Origin: Solirubrobacterales bacterium
Lineage (GTDB): Bacteria > Actinomycetota > Thermoleophilia > Solirubrobacterales > Solirubrobacteraceae
Length of the DNA: 64,000 nt
Assembly (NCBI GenBank): GCA_947474595.1
Contig: CANJIV010000003.1
Coordinates: forward strand, 124,001 to 188,000
Direction of reading: 5' to 3'
Each line of letters starts with the position of its first letter. Position 1 is the stretch's first letter. Below, piece after piece: positions 20,527-28,722 of this stretch. Made by a program: the position numbers and the translations under genes. The notes beneath the pieces are model-generated. The model was not told the origin of the DNA and made no database searches. It was given only the letters and a program-made list of their open reading frames with translations.

Positions 20527-21426
20527 TCAGTGTTCGGTGGCGACGGCGCCGCCGAAGTAGATGGCGCTTAGTGTGGCGAAGATGAACGCCTGAAGCGTTG
20601 CGATCAGGCTTATCTCAAAGAGATAGAACGCGATCGCAAGCGGCAGGGTAAACATCGCAAGGACAGGTATTCCCAGCAGTACGGCAAGCCCGCCAGCCAT
20701 AAACAAGATCAACAGGTGGCCGGCAAGTATGTTTGCAAAAAGACGAACGGATAGCGAAATGATTCGCACAAACTGCGAAATCACCTCAATGAAAAAGATC
20801 GGAACTGCGGCTGGCCCCTCGACACCTGCAGGGATCCAACCCTTGAGATAGGCAAAGAAACCTTTGGCCCTGATCCCCTCAATGTGGTAGCTGGCCACAA
20901 CGATCAAGGTCAGTGTCAGCGGTACCGCGAGATTGGCAGTCGCGGCGTAGAGGGCGAACGCCGGGAAGGAAATGCCGAAGATGTCGACCGGGTGCTCGGT
21001 GTTTGTGGGAAGCGGTAGGTAGCCGATCATGTTCGAGACCCAGATGAACATGAAGAGGGTCGCGATGAAGACGAACCACTTAGTCGCCATCGCACGCGGC
21101 ATATTGCCGCCGGCGATGTTCTCGCGCATCAGCTGGTAGGCAGCTTCGACGGCTGTCTGGGTGCGGTTTGGCCGCGCCTGCATGCGGTTGGCAACGTAGA
21201 GCATTGCGCTGATAGTGAAGCCAGCGGCTAGGAAGAGGTAGAGCACCGCTTTGTTGATGCTCATGTCAATCGGCCCGAGCTGAAGAGAGATCCACGGGTC
21301 GAGCTTGAACTCGTTTTGAGGCTTAAAGGACTCGTTGGCGCCGCTACTACCGAAGGCCATCCCAAGGATCGCAACGATCGCGATAAATCCCGCGATGCCT
21401 AGGAGAACCTTCGCGCGCTTACTCAT
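20527..21426 (-). CDS. atpB: F1F0 ATP synthase subunit a
   Basis: Stator channel subunit. The 299-residue membrane protein carries the essential Arg in SLSVRLFANILAGHLLI (near residue 228) and the C-terminal helix SLIATLQAFIFATLSAIYFGGAVATEH. An N-terminal cytoplasm-anchoring helix (VLLGIAGFIAIVAILGMAFG) and a polar segment precede the usual five-helix core. It overlaps atpI by four bases (ATGA). Confidence 0.97.
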   Translation of the reverse strand: MSKRAKVLLGIAGFIAIVAILGMAFGSSGANESFKPQNEFKLDPWISLQLGPIDMSINKAVLYLFLAAGFTISAMLYVANRMQARPNRTQTAVEAAYQLMRENIAGGNMPRAMATKWFVFIATLFMFIWVSNMIGYLPLPTNTEHPVDIFGISFPAFALYAATANLAVPLTLTLIVVASYHIEGIRAKGFFAYLKGWIPAGVEGPAAVPIFFIEVISQFVRIISLSVRLFANILAGHLLILFMAGGLAVLLGIPVLAMFTLPLAIAFYLFEISLIATLQAFIFATLSAIYFGGAVATEH

Positions 21427-21788
21427 GCCTGAGGAGCTTCGTCGAAGGGCCGCAAGATCAGATTAATCGTGAAGTAGACCGTGAAGAGGGCGAGAAACAG
21501 CACGGCAGCTGCTAACCCAGCCTTGTCGCCGACTGTGATCCCAACCGTAAAGACAGCGATTGCGACCAGCCAGCCGCGCAGAATCATCGATCCAGCGATC
21601 AACCCCACAAATGTGCGTGGGTCGTCGGAGCCTGCTGCCTTGCGGGCGATCAGCAGTTGCACGCCGCGCTGGAGCAACCATGCTCCTCCGCCGACCAGAT
21701 ATCCAGCGATAGGGAACCCTGCCCCGAGGAAGAGTGGCAGAGCGATCGCCAGCACCACCAAGTCGAAGTGGCGGATTACAGATAACAC
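21423..21788 (-). CDS. atpI: ATP synthase I-like membrane protein
   Basis: Small membrane protein (121 residues) with four hydrophobic segments. In other bacteria AtpI helps assemble the c-ring. The frame is open to TTG 21818, which would overlap atpZ, but a GTG at 21788 follows the atpZ stop by one base and has a well-placed Shine-Dalgarno (AAGGA, 8-base spacing), so this start is preferred. The stop overlaps the atpB start. Sequence divergence in the family is high, so the call rests partly on position. Confidence 0.82.
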   Translation of the reverse strand: MLSVIRHFDLVVLAIALPLFLGAGFPIAGYLVGGGAWLLQRGVQLLIARKAAGSDDPRTFVGLIAGSMILRGWLVAIAVFTVGITVGDKAGLAAAVLFLALFTVYFTINLILRPFDEAPQA

Positions 21789-21789
21789 G

Positions 21790-21981
21790 TCAAAGGTCCT
21801 TAAAACGTGCGTAGACAACCGCGAACCCCGCGATTACGCCGGTGAATAATCCGACCAGACCAAGCGGCACTTCTGCGTCGACGAGCGAGCCTATCCCGTA
21901 CCCTACGGCCGCGCAGATCACGAGCACCGTGAGCGCAAGGCTCCCGGCGACAATCGGGTGTTCGGCGGGCTTGGGCGCCAT
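21790..21981 (-). CDS. AtpZ/AtpI-type two-helix membrane protein, first gene of the atp operon
   Basis: The 63 residues (MAPKPAEHPIVAG...) form two membrane helices with a short loop (GSLVDAEVPLG), matching small AtpZ-like proteins upstream of atp genes that assist F0 assembly or Mg2+ handling. No Shine-Dalgarno precedes its ATG (21981). An AGGAAG site sits instead before an ATG at 22012 in another frame, which reads 70 codons across this gene. The upstream ATG may be a coupling leader. The atp promoter must lie in 21982-22170. Confidence 0.75.
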   Translation of the reverse strand: MAPKPAEHPIVAGSLALTVLVICAAVGYGIGSLVDAEVPLGLVGLFTGVIAGFAVVYARFKDL

Positions 21982-22170
21982 CGTCAGAGCTGTAGTCGTT
22001 TCGATCGGTCATTGCTTCCTGCAGCGACAGGAGCCCTCTTTATCAGTGGGCAGTTGCGTTCCTGTGCTTTGGGCGCGGGAGTCTATACGGTGAGCCGTCG
22101 ACGCGTCTGCTGGTAGACCTGCCTGCCTACTCCGATTGGCGGGGGCCGTAGGGACAGATGGCGCAGCCCC
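21982..22170. other. Intergenic region upstream of the atp operon
   Basis: This 189-base gap separates the wecA-like stop from atpZ. On the minus strand it contains a -10-like TATAGA (about 22080-22085) without a convincing -35, and an SD-like AGGAAG before ATG 22012. It is the only sizeable gap between wecA and the atp genes, so an internal atp promoter is likely here, but I cannot define it. Confidence 0.4.
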
Positions 22171-23355
22171 TCACTCAGTAGGTTGGTTCGTGTGGTCGTG
22201 ATCGACGACACGAAACTCGCCGGTCTCTAGGTCGCGTACAACGGCCGCGACAATCTCGTGTTCTGATGTCTGGGGATCTTGATCTCGCAGCTGAAAACCG
22301 CGAAGCCGCTTGAACTTGAGGATCTCGAGAATATAGATGAGGTAGACACTCGCGCCGAGGGCCATGGCGCCCAGTACAACCATCACGATCGTCCAACCAA
22401 TATCGAAGTGCCCGCGATCGTTTGAGTAAGGGACAAAGCGCAACGCCAAGGCCAGTCCTGCCAGCGTCAAAGTCCAGGCGTAGAGGTAGAGCACCGTGCG
22501 CCGCTGGCTGAAGCCGAGGTTGGCTAGGCGGTGGTGGAAGTGCCAAGCATCGGCTCGGTACACGGGCTGACGGTATTTGATCCGCTTGGCGACGACGAAA
22601 CTGGTATCCAAAAATGGAACGGCGAGGATCACTAGCGGCACAATCAACGCGATCACAGCATTGGTCTTCAACGCCCCTTGGACGATCACGCAGCCCAGCA
22701 GAAGCCCGAGCAGATTCGAGCCACTATCCCCCATGATCACCGACGCTGGGTTGAAGTTGTGGAAGAGGAAGCCCAAAGAGGCCCCGGCGACGATCGCGGC
22801 CAAGGTACCAGCGCTGTCGCGCTCTAGGTCGAACGCGATGATCGCGAAGGCGACGGCACTGATTGTGCAGACGCCAGCCGCCAAGCCATCGACCCCATCG
22901 GAGAGGTTCACAACGTTCATCACGACGACAAGTCCGAATAAGGTAAGTGGTGCGCCTGCGTCCCCAAAATCAACCGCGCCAATAAATGGGAGCGTGATGT
23001 TTGAGACCGTCACCCCAGCCAGAACAGGGATCAGCGCAGCGCCGATCTGCCCTAAGAGCTTGACCGCTGGATGGAGATCAAAGATGTCATCGAGGCCACC
23101 GACGATCGTGATTACGATCGCGCCGAGCAAGATCCCTCGAGTCTCGTCTCCGATCGGCAGAAAACAGAGGCCGGCGACCAACGTACCCGCCAGGATTGCC
23201 AGTCCTCCAAGCCGCGGCATTGCACGGTCTGAGAGCCCGCGCTCGCGCGGCTCGTCAACAGCGCCAACCTTCCAAGCCAGCCGAGCCGTTAGCGGTGTCA
23301 GCAAGATCGAGACGGCGAGCGCCACAAGGAAGGCGTAGAACGCATCTAGCTCCAT
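22171..23355 (-). CDS. Undecaprenyl-phosphate sugar-1-phosphate transferase (WecA/TagO-like, MraY superfamily)
   Basis: This polytopic membrane enzyme starts lipid-linked glycan synthesis by moving a HexNAc-1-phosphate from UDP to undecaprenyl phosphate. The 394 residues have about ten membrane helices and the family motifs GGLDDIFDLHP (Asp pair), NVVNLSDGVDGLAAG, FLFHNFNPASVIMGDSGSNLLG and the His motif WHFHHRLANLGFSQRR. The His motif and the absence of a UDP-MurNAc-pentapeptide neighbourhood favour WecA/TagO over MraY. A ~60-residue charged C-terminal tail is extra. The position just upstream of atp genes matches rfe/wecA in other Actinobacteria. Confidence 0.93.
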   Translation of the reverse strand: MELDAFYAFLVALAVSILLTPLTARLAWKVGAVDEPRERGLSDRAMPRLGGLAILAGTLVAGLCFLPIGDETRGILLGAIVITIVGGLDDIFDLHPAVKLLGQIGAALIPVLAGVTVSNITLPFIGAVDFGDAGAPLTLFGLVVVMNVVNLSDGVDGLAAGVCTISAVAFAIIAFDLERDSAGTLAAIVAGASLGFLFHNFNPASVIMGDSGSNLLGLLLGCVIVQGALKTNAVIALIVPLVILAVPFLDTSFVVAKRIKYRQPVYRADAWHFHHRLANLGFSQRRTVLYLYAWTLTLAGLALALRFVPYSNDRGHFDIGWTIVMVVLGAMALGASVYLIYILEILKFKRLRGFQLRDQDPQTSEHEIVAAVVRDLETGEFRVVDHDHTNQPTE

Positions 23356-23408
23356 TAGAGGGGGAGCATCGCAGGGAGGGCCGACCTTACGGGAGCTACC
23401 CCGCCAAA

Positions 23409-24698
23409 CTACACGGCCGTAGGCGTACCTAGGTGCTGGTAGAGCGGGTAGCGATCAGTAATTGCGGCGACCCGCTGGGCTAGCTCGGCACGCTGTGAAT
23501 CGTAGGAACCACCGAGCGCAGCGGCAATAATCTGGCCGATCTCACTGAAGTCATCAGACTGCAGGCCGCGCGTGGCCAAAGCTGGCGTGCCGATGCGCAG
23601 ACCACTGGTAACCATCGGCGGCCGTGGATCAAATGGGACCGAGTTACGGTTCACGGTGATCCCGATCTCGTGCAGGCGGTCTTCTGCCTGCTGGCCGTCG
23701 AGCGGCGAGTTTTTGAGATCCACAAGGATCAGGTGGACGTCAGTTCCGCCAGTCAGAACGTTGACGTCGCCACCAGCGGCCAGTAGCTCGCCAGCCAACA
23801 GTTGCGCACCTTCGACAGTGCGTTGTTGGCGCTCGCGAAATAGATCCGATGCCGCGATCCTAAATGCGACTGCTTTGGCCGCAATGATGTGCTCTAAAGG
23901 TCCACCCTGCTGACCTGGGAAGACTGCCGAGTTGATCTTCTTGGCGTACTCCTCACGGCAGAGAATCAATCCACCACGGGGTCCACCAAGCGTCTTATGG
24001 ACCGTTGTAGTGACGACGTCTGCGTAGGGCACCGGATTGGGATGTAAGCCCGCGGCAACAAGTCCGGCGAAGTGCGCCATGTCAACCATCAGCAGCGCCC
24101 CCACCTCGTCTGCAATCTCCCGAAAGCGCTCGAAGTCAAGTTGGCGCGGGTATGCCGACCAGCCGGCGAGAATCAACTTGGGTCGCCGCTCGCGGGCGAG
24201 CGCTTGGACCTCATCCATGTCGATCAGACTGTCTTCTTGGCGCACGTGATAGGCGGCGATGTCGTAGAGGCGCCCCGAGACGTTGATCTTCATCCCGTGA
24301 GTCAGGTGACCACCGTGGGAGAGTTCGAGTCCCAAGATCGTGTCGCCTGGGGTCAGCAGCGCGTGATAGACGGCGGTATTTGCCTGAGCGCCCGAGTGCG
24401 GCTGAACGTTGGCGTGCTCGGCACCGAAAAGAGACTTCGCACGATCGATCGCCAGCTGCTCTGAGACGTCGACGTTCTCGCATCCACCGTAGTAACGCTT
24501 GCCTGGGTAGCCCTCGGCGTACTTGTTTGTTAAGACTGACCCTTGGGACTCGAGAATCGCTTGGGGAACAAAGTTCTCAGAGGCGATCATCTCCAGCGTG
24601 CGTTGCTGGCGATCGAGCTCCTTGGCAAGAACCTCAGCTATCTCAGGGTCAACTTCGGCAAGCGGGCGGTTGAAGTAATCGGAAGGTAGGTCGGTCAT
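23409..24698 (-). CDS. glyA: Serine hydroxymethyltransferase
   Basis: PLP enzyme converting serine and tetrahydrofolate to glycine and methylene-THF. The 429 residues include ASENF (near residue 38), [20 protein letters not shown], the substrate/PLP region [13 protein letters not shown], and the PLP lysine motif [15 protein letters not shown]. The frame is open to a TTG at 24734, but ATG 24698 has a Shine-Dalgarno (GGAG, 9 bases upstream) and gives [19 protein letters not shown], the usual family start. It lies between sua5 and the wecA-like gene. Confidence 0.98.
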   Translation of the reverse strand: MTDLPSDYFNRPLAEVDPEIAEVLAKELDRQQRTLEMIASENFVPQAILESQGSVLTNKYAEGYPGKRYYGGCENVDVSEQLAIDRAKSLFGAEHANVQPHSGAQANTAVYHALLTPGDTILGLELSHGGHLTHGMKINVSGRLYDIAAYHVRQEDSLIDMDEVQALARERRPKLILAGWSAYPRQLDFERFREIADEVGALLMVDMAHFAGLVAAGLHPNPVPYADVVTTTVHKTLGGPRGGLILCREEYAKKINSAVFPGQQGGPLEHIIAAKAVAFRIAASDLFRERQQRTVEGAQLLAGELLAAGGDVNVLTGGTDVHLILVDLKNSPLDGQQAEDRLHEIGITVNRNSVPFDPRPPMVTSGLRIGTPALATRGLQSDDFSEIGQIIAAALGGSYDSQRAELAQRVAAITDRYPLYQHLGTPTAV

Positions 24699-24781
24699 CT
24701 CACGGATCTCCGGGTAAACGGTTGAAGGTGTCAACGACTTGGTGTGCAGATAAGCCTTTCACTGACGATAGCAGCGCCGGA

Positions 24782-25393
24782 TTACGCCAACGCGCCAGAA
24801 ACCGCATCGGCGCTCAGCGCGCCAGGACGCACGATCTGCCACGTCCCTTGCTGCTCAAACCGATCGAGGTCGATCACGGTTGATACGAGTCCTGGCAACT
24901 CGCCACCGTCGAGCAGCATGTCGGCGCCAATGCGAATGTCGGCCGTCACGTCGTCTAAGCGCCGCGCATCGGGCTCCCCGGAGAGGTTGGCGCTAGTCGC
25001 TAGAACCGGCTCGCGCAGCGAGCGCATCGGCTCTAGATGGCCATCGAACTTTGGCACCCTGACCCCCAGCTTTGACGGGTCTGCTCCACAGGCCAAGCGA
25101 AATCTTGTCGCTGGATTTGGCACCAGCACGGTCACGGGCCCTGGTAGCAATGCGCCGAGCGCCGCTTGGGTCTTTGGGCCTAACTCCGGCAGGGCAGATA
25201 AGGCGATATCAAGATCAAAGAACATAACTGCGGCCGACTTGGAGCGGCGGCGACCCTTTAGGACGTAGAGCCGTCGCACTGCCTCGGCATTGTCTGGTTC
25301 GCAGGCCAGCCCATAAACAGTGTCAGCCGGGAAGACCGCGACGCCTGCGCCCGCCATGCAACGTGCGAACGCCTCGACATCCTCAGCAGTCAT
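24782..25393 (-). CDS. L-threonylcarbamoyladenylate synthase (YrdC/Sua5 family, short form)
   Basis: The enzyme makes threonylcarbamoyl-AMP for the t6A37 modification of ANN-decoding tRNAs. The 203 residues contain the YrdC fold: FPADTVYGLACEP near the start, KGRRRSKSAAVMF, PGPVTVLVPNP, GVRVPKF and the ATP-binding SANLSGEPDARRL. The C-terminal Sua5 domain is absent, so it is TsaC-like. It overlaps prmC by four bases. The order prfA-prmC-sua5 is widely conserved. Confidence 0.94.
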   Translation of the reverse strand: MTAEDVEAFARCMAGAGVAVFPADTVYGLACEPDNAEAVRRLYVLKGRRRSKSAAVMFFDLDIALSALPELGPKTQAALGALLPGPVTVLVPNPATRFRLACGADPSKLGVRVPKFDGHLEPMRSLREPVLATSANLSGEPDARRLDDVTADIRIGADMLLDGGELPGLVSTVIDLDRFEQQGTWQIVRPGALSADAVSGALA

Positions 25394-26268
25394 CCGCGGC
25401 GCCCAACGACGATGCGTTCAATTCCGGCTAGGTCGCAGATCGTCTCGATCTCGGCGAAAGAGACCGCTCGCATCAGTCTCCCTACCTCTGGCGCCTGACC
25501 CTCGCCTACCTCCAGTGCAACGAACGAGACCTGATGGTCAAGTTGCTTAAGCAGGCGCCTAATCAGATCGAGGCCGTCGGCGCCGGCATAAAGCGCTGCC
25601 TCTGGCTCATACTCAACGATCTCAGGCGCAAGAGCATTGCCTTTCTGTGTGCCGTCTAGGACCGCGATATAAGGAAGATTGGCGACCACGGAATCAAACT
25701 TCCCACTGCAGCCGGCCAGAAGATTGGCTTGGTGGAAAGTGACTTCGAGCTCGAGCCGCTCGGCGTTTGCACGCGCCACGGCCAGCGCAGCGGCACTGAT
25801 ATCTATCGCTGTCAGGACGAGGTCACGACGCTCATCTTTGAGCGCCAAGGCGACTGCACCAGAGCCCGTGCCAACGTCGACCACACGCGACCCGCTCGCT
25901 AGACCAAGCGCTGCCTCGACGAGAAACTCGGTCTCTGGGCGGGGGATGAGCACTCGGCGATCGACAGTAAGTTCGATGTGGCGAAAGCCCCGACGACCCA
26001 AGATATAAGCGACCGGCTCACGGGCCTCACGGCGGGCGCATAGCTCCTCGAAGGCCGCTTGGCCGTCAGCCTCTATTTCGCGCTCGGGGGCAATGTGCAG
26101 CGATGTGCGGTCGCAGGAGATTGCAGCGGCCAGCAAGAGCTCGGCATCGAGCCCAGCGCTGTCACAGCCGGCCGCGCTCAGACGACGCGTAGCCGCCTTG
26201 ATCGCGGCGCCGACAGTGAGCGGTGCCGGCGGCTCTGCGATGACGGTTTGGTTTGTAGTTGAGCTCAT
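25390..26268 (-). CDS. prmC: Release factor glutamine methyltransferase
   Basis: SAM-dependent enzyme that methylates the Gln of the GGQ motif in RF1 and RF2, both encoded in this window. The 292 residues have an N-terminal helical domain, RRGFRHIELTVDRRVLIPRPETEFLVE, the SAM motif VVDVGTGSGAVALAL and the catalytic motif, here NLPY instead of the usual NPPY. The second position is the only deviation and the Asn/Tyr that hold the Gln are kept. It is translationally coupled to sua5 and lies 136 bases after prfA. Confidence 0.96.
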   Translation of the reverse strand: MSSTTNQTVIAEPPAPLTVGAAIKAATRRLSAAGCDSAGLDAELLLAAAISCDRTSLHIAPEREIEADGQAAFEELCARREAREPVAYILGRRGFRHIELTVDRRVLIPRPETEFLVEAALGLASGSRVVDVGTGSGAVALALKDERRDLVLTAIDISAAALAVARANAERLELEVTFHQANLLAGCSGKFDSVVANLPYIAVLDGTQKGNALAPEIVEYEPEAALYAGADGLDLIRRLLKQLDHQVSFVALEVGEGQAPEVGRLMRAVSFAEIETICDLAGIERIVVGRRG

Positions 26269-26404
26269 TGCGAGGGCTGGTGTGGTGAGTGGCGAGAGCG
26301 CGAGTCCATCTCAGCGGTCCCACCAATAAGAGGTACGGATCAGGCAGCTAGGCGGCCCAAACACAAAGCCCGCATCCACGTCGAGGGGTCCGCTGGGAGA
26401 ATTA

Positions 26405-27463
26405 TCAGCCAGTCGCGGCATTTGCTTGGGCCTCAAGCCCCCGGCGCTTCTCGTCTGCCTGAAGCGAAGCAGTCAACTCGTCAAGTTCTCCGGCCAGTAC
26501 GGCCTCGACACCGTGAATCGTCACCTTGATTCGGTGGTCTGTGATGCGGTCTTGTGGAAAGTTGTAGGTGCGAATCTTTTCGGCGCGCTCGCCTGTGCCT
26601 ACTTGAGAACGACGGTTGGCATCGAGCTCGGCCCGCTGACGCTCGGCTTCGCGCTCATAGAGGCGCGCGCGCAGAACGCGCATCGCCTTTTCGCGGTTTT
26701 GTAGCTGGGACTTCTCGTCCTGCATCGAAACGACGGTTCCCGTCGGCTTATGGGTGATGCGCACCGCAGAGTCGGTCGTGTTAACCGACTGGCCGCCAGG
26801 GCCAGAGGAGCGATAGACGTCTATCTGGAGGTCTCCATCGAATATTTCGACATCTACCTCTTCGGCCTCGGGAAGCACCGCAACCGTTGCAGTAGACGTA
26901 TGTATGCGGCCCTGAGACTCGGTAGCAGGGACTCGCTGAACGCGGTGAGTTCCACCTTCGAATTTGAAGACTGAGTAGGCAGCAGCACCCTTGATCGCAA
27001 ACGTGTAGGCGCCGTCAGAGACCTCTAGGGCTTCGGCCTCATAACCAAGACGCTCGGCGTACTTGACGAGCATCCGATAGAGGTCGGCTGCGAAGAGGCT
27101 CGCTTCGTCTCCCCCAGCTCCAGCGCGGATCTCGACGATGACGTTCTTGTCATCGGCTGGATCGGGCTCAACCATCGCCAAGCGGATCTCTTCTTCAAGC
27201 TCGACGATACGGTCGCGGGCGGCTTCGAGCATCTCACGTACCTCGGGATCCTCCTCCCCTTCGTCGATAAGCTCGCGTGCTCCCGCGGCGTCATCGACTG
27301 CCTTACGCCACTCCTCCGCGAGCTTAGATGCAGGCTCGACATGTGCGAAGGCACGACCAACCTCGGCCCGGCGGCGGTTGTCGGTGTTGATCTCGGGATC
27401 AGAGAGCTGGCGCGAAAGTTCCGCGTAACGGGCTTCTATCTGGTCAACGAGTGCCTCAATCAT
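26405..27463 (-). CDS. prfA: Peptide chain release factor 1
   Basis: RF1 terminates at UAA and UAG. The 352 residues include the anticodon-like PxT tripeptide ([23 protein letters not shown], here PAT) and the GGQ loop [20 protein letters not shown]. It lies in the rpmE-prfA-prmC-sua5-glyA series. The 136-base gap to prmC holds no gene that I can support. Confidence 0.98.
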   Translation of the reverse strand: MIEALVDQIEARYAELSRQLSDPEINTDNRRRAEVGRAFAHVEPASKLAEEWRKAVDDAAGARELIDEGEEDPEVREMLEAARDRIVELEEEIRLAMVEPDPADDKNVIVEIRAGAGGDEASLFAADLYRMLVKYAERLGYEAEALEVSDGAYTFAIKGAAAYSVFKFEGGTHRVQRVPATESQGRIHTSTATVAVLPEAEEVDVEIFDGDLQIDVYRSSGPGGQSVNTTDSAVRITHKPTGTVVSMQDEKSQLQNREKAMRVLRARLYEREAERQRAELDANRRSQVGTGERAEKIRTYNFPQDRITDHRIKVTIHGVEAVLAGELDELTASLQADEKRRGLEAQANAATG

Positions 27464-27541
27464 CTGATCGCGAGTGTAGAGGCGCTTGGGACCGACGGTC
27501 GCCTAGTGGAACTTGACCGCGGCCACCGAGGCAGTTGTTGG

Positions 27542-27760
27542 TCAGGAGCTTTCGCCGCGCTGGCGCTTGGCCGCGCGACGTTGGAACCGCTCGACGCGCC
27601 CACCGGTATCGACCAGCTTCTGACGGCCGGTGTAGAACGGATGACAGTTAGAACAGACCTCTACGTGAATAGCCGGCATTGTTGAGCGCGTCACGAACTG
27701 GTTGCCGCAGGTGCAACTGACGTGGGACTCAACGTACTCTGGATGGATCTCTTTCTGCAT
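27542..27760 (-). CDS. rpmE: 50S ribosomal protein L31, zinc-binding type
   Basis: The 72-residue protein carries the zinc cysteines CTC (16, 18) and CSNC (37, 40) in [16 protein letters not shown] and [16 protein letters not shown], so this is the Zn-containing C+ form. A C- paralogue for zinc limitation, if present, is elsewhere. It is upstream of prfA on the same strand. Confidence 0.98.
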   Translation of the reverse strand: MQKEIHPEYVESHVSCTCGNQFVTRSTMPAIHVEVCSNCHPFYTGRQKLVDTGGRVERFQRRAAKRQRGESS

Positions 27761-27784
27761 CTGGGCAAAAGTGTAGCGGGCTGA

Positions 27785-28555
27785 TCACTTTGAGCTGTTG
27801 CTGGGGCACGCAACGGTGAGGACATTGTTGTTCTCATTGGACTCCGCGATCCGGTTGGCCGGGTCAACCGTGACCGAAACGGTGCTACTGGCAGAGGTGC
27901 AAGCAGGCGCAGCGACCGTCAGCTTTCGCGAACCGCCCACTCCAATCCCCATCATGTCTTGGGCCGGTAGGCCTAGGCCGTTGGCGCTGAAGAGGAGATC
28001 AAAATTCGGAGCTGGCGCCTTGCCGCTATTGCTCACCGAAATCTCATGTGTCCAAGTGCCGCTCTTGCCACCTTTGACTAAACGAATTGACTTGGCCACG
28101 AGATCGGGGCGCAGGTCGACCTGTGTACACGGGGGCGTATAGACCACCGCCGTACGCACGACCTTGCCCTTCTTGTCTATCCATTGAAATGACAACGCTG
28201 CTCGATAGACCGCCGGCGCTGGGAGGTTTTGTATGGTGAGAAAACGCTCGTAGCTAGTAACGCCTGCAGACGAGCGGGTCCAAGTACCCATTCCTCCGCC
28301 TTCTATCGTCCGTTCCGGCCCACCCGCAGATGTGCGCGAGAGCAAGTCGAAGCGGACCGCCATGGTCTGGCCAGCTGCATAAATCTCAGCTGATCCGCGG
28401 ACCGTCATCGACCGCTCACCAGGATCTGTGGAGTTCACGCAGGCTGTCAGTGCCGCCCTGCCACGACCACCCGGATCGGCTTGTGCCAAGGGGACGCCCA
28501 CGAACCAGGCGATTGCGGCGGCTACAAGAATTTGGGTGGCTCTTCGCATCTGCAT
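27785..28555 (-). CDS. Secreted CARDB-domain protein of unknown function
   Basis: The 256 residues begin with a Sec signal peptide (MQMRRATQILVAAAIAWFVG, likely cleaved after AQA). A beta-rich N-terminal domain contains Cys pairs (TACVNST, TPPCTQ). The C-terminal domain fits CARDB, a cell-adhesion-related Ig-like fold (DLVAKSIRLVKGG...ISVSNSGKAPAPNFDLLFSANG...VDPANRIAESNENNNVLTV). The ESNENNN motif is the usual CARDB end. Function is unknown, with an extracellular binding role likely. Its ATG overlaps by one base the stop of an upstream start-less frame (28555-28686). Confidence 0.75.
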   Translation of the reverse strand: MQMRRATQILVAAAIAWFVGVPLAQADPGGRGRAALTACVNSTDPGERSMTVRGSAEIYAAGQTMAVRFDLLSRTSAGGPERTIEGGGMGTWTRSSAGVTSYERFLTIQNLPAPAVYRAALSFQWIDKKGKVVRTAVVYTPPCTQVDLRPDLVAKSIRLVKGGKSGTWTHEISVSNSGKAPAPNFDLLFSANGLGLPAQDMMGIGVGGSRKLTVAAPACTSASSTVSVTVDPANRIAESNENNNVLTVACPSNSSK

Positions 28556-28686
28556 CAGTTGTAACAGGGAAGAGAGTCAAAGGTTGCGGTGGTGAACATC
28601 GTGCAGTCCATGGCGTTGGTGTGAGTTGCGCTCTTGATGGCTTCGAGAAATGCTGCGGCGGAGCGCTCGTAGCCACTCTTGCTGGT
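28555..28686 (-). pseudogene. Possible gene remnant upstream of the CARDB gene
   Basis: A 43-codon open frame lies between ETF-QO and the CARDB gene. It begins after an in-frame TGA (28687-28689) and ends ...MDCTMFTTATFDSLPCYN-stop, the stop overlapping the next ATG as TGATG. The translation looks protein-like (GYERSAAAFLEAIKSATHTNAMD) and the stop-start overlap is typical of coupled genes. The only ATGs lie near its end, which would give an 18-residue peptide. It may be the 3' end of a lost gene. Evidence is weak. Confidence 0.3.
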
Positions 28687-28722
28687 TCAGGGGTCGGGCA
28701 GCGGCGCCAAGGCCGGGAGCGG

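Noticed and set aside
22171-23355. MraY (lipid I synthase)
   Set aside because: No mur or dcw genes are adjacent. The WHFHHRL motif and position beside atp genes fit WecA/TagO-like transferases better.
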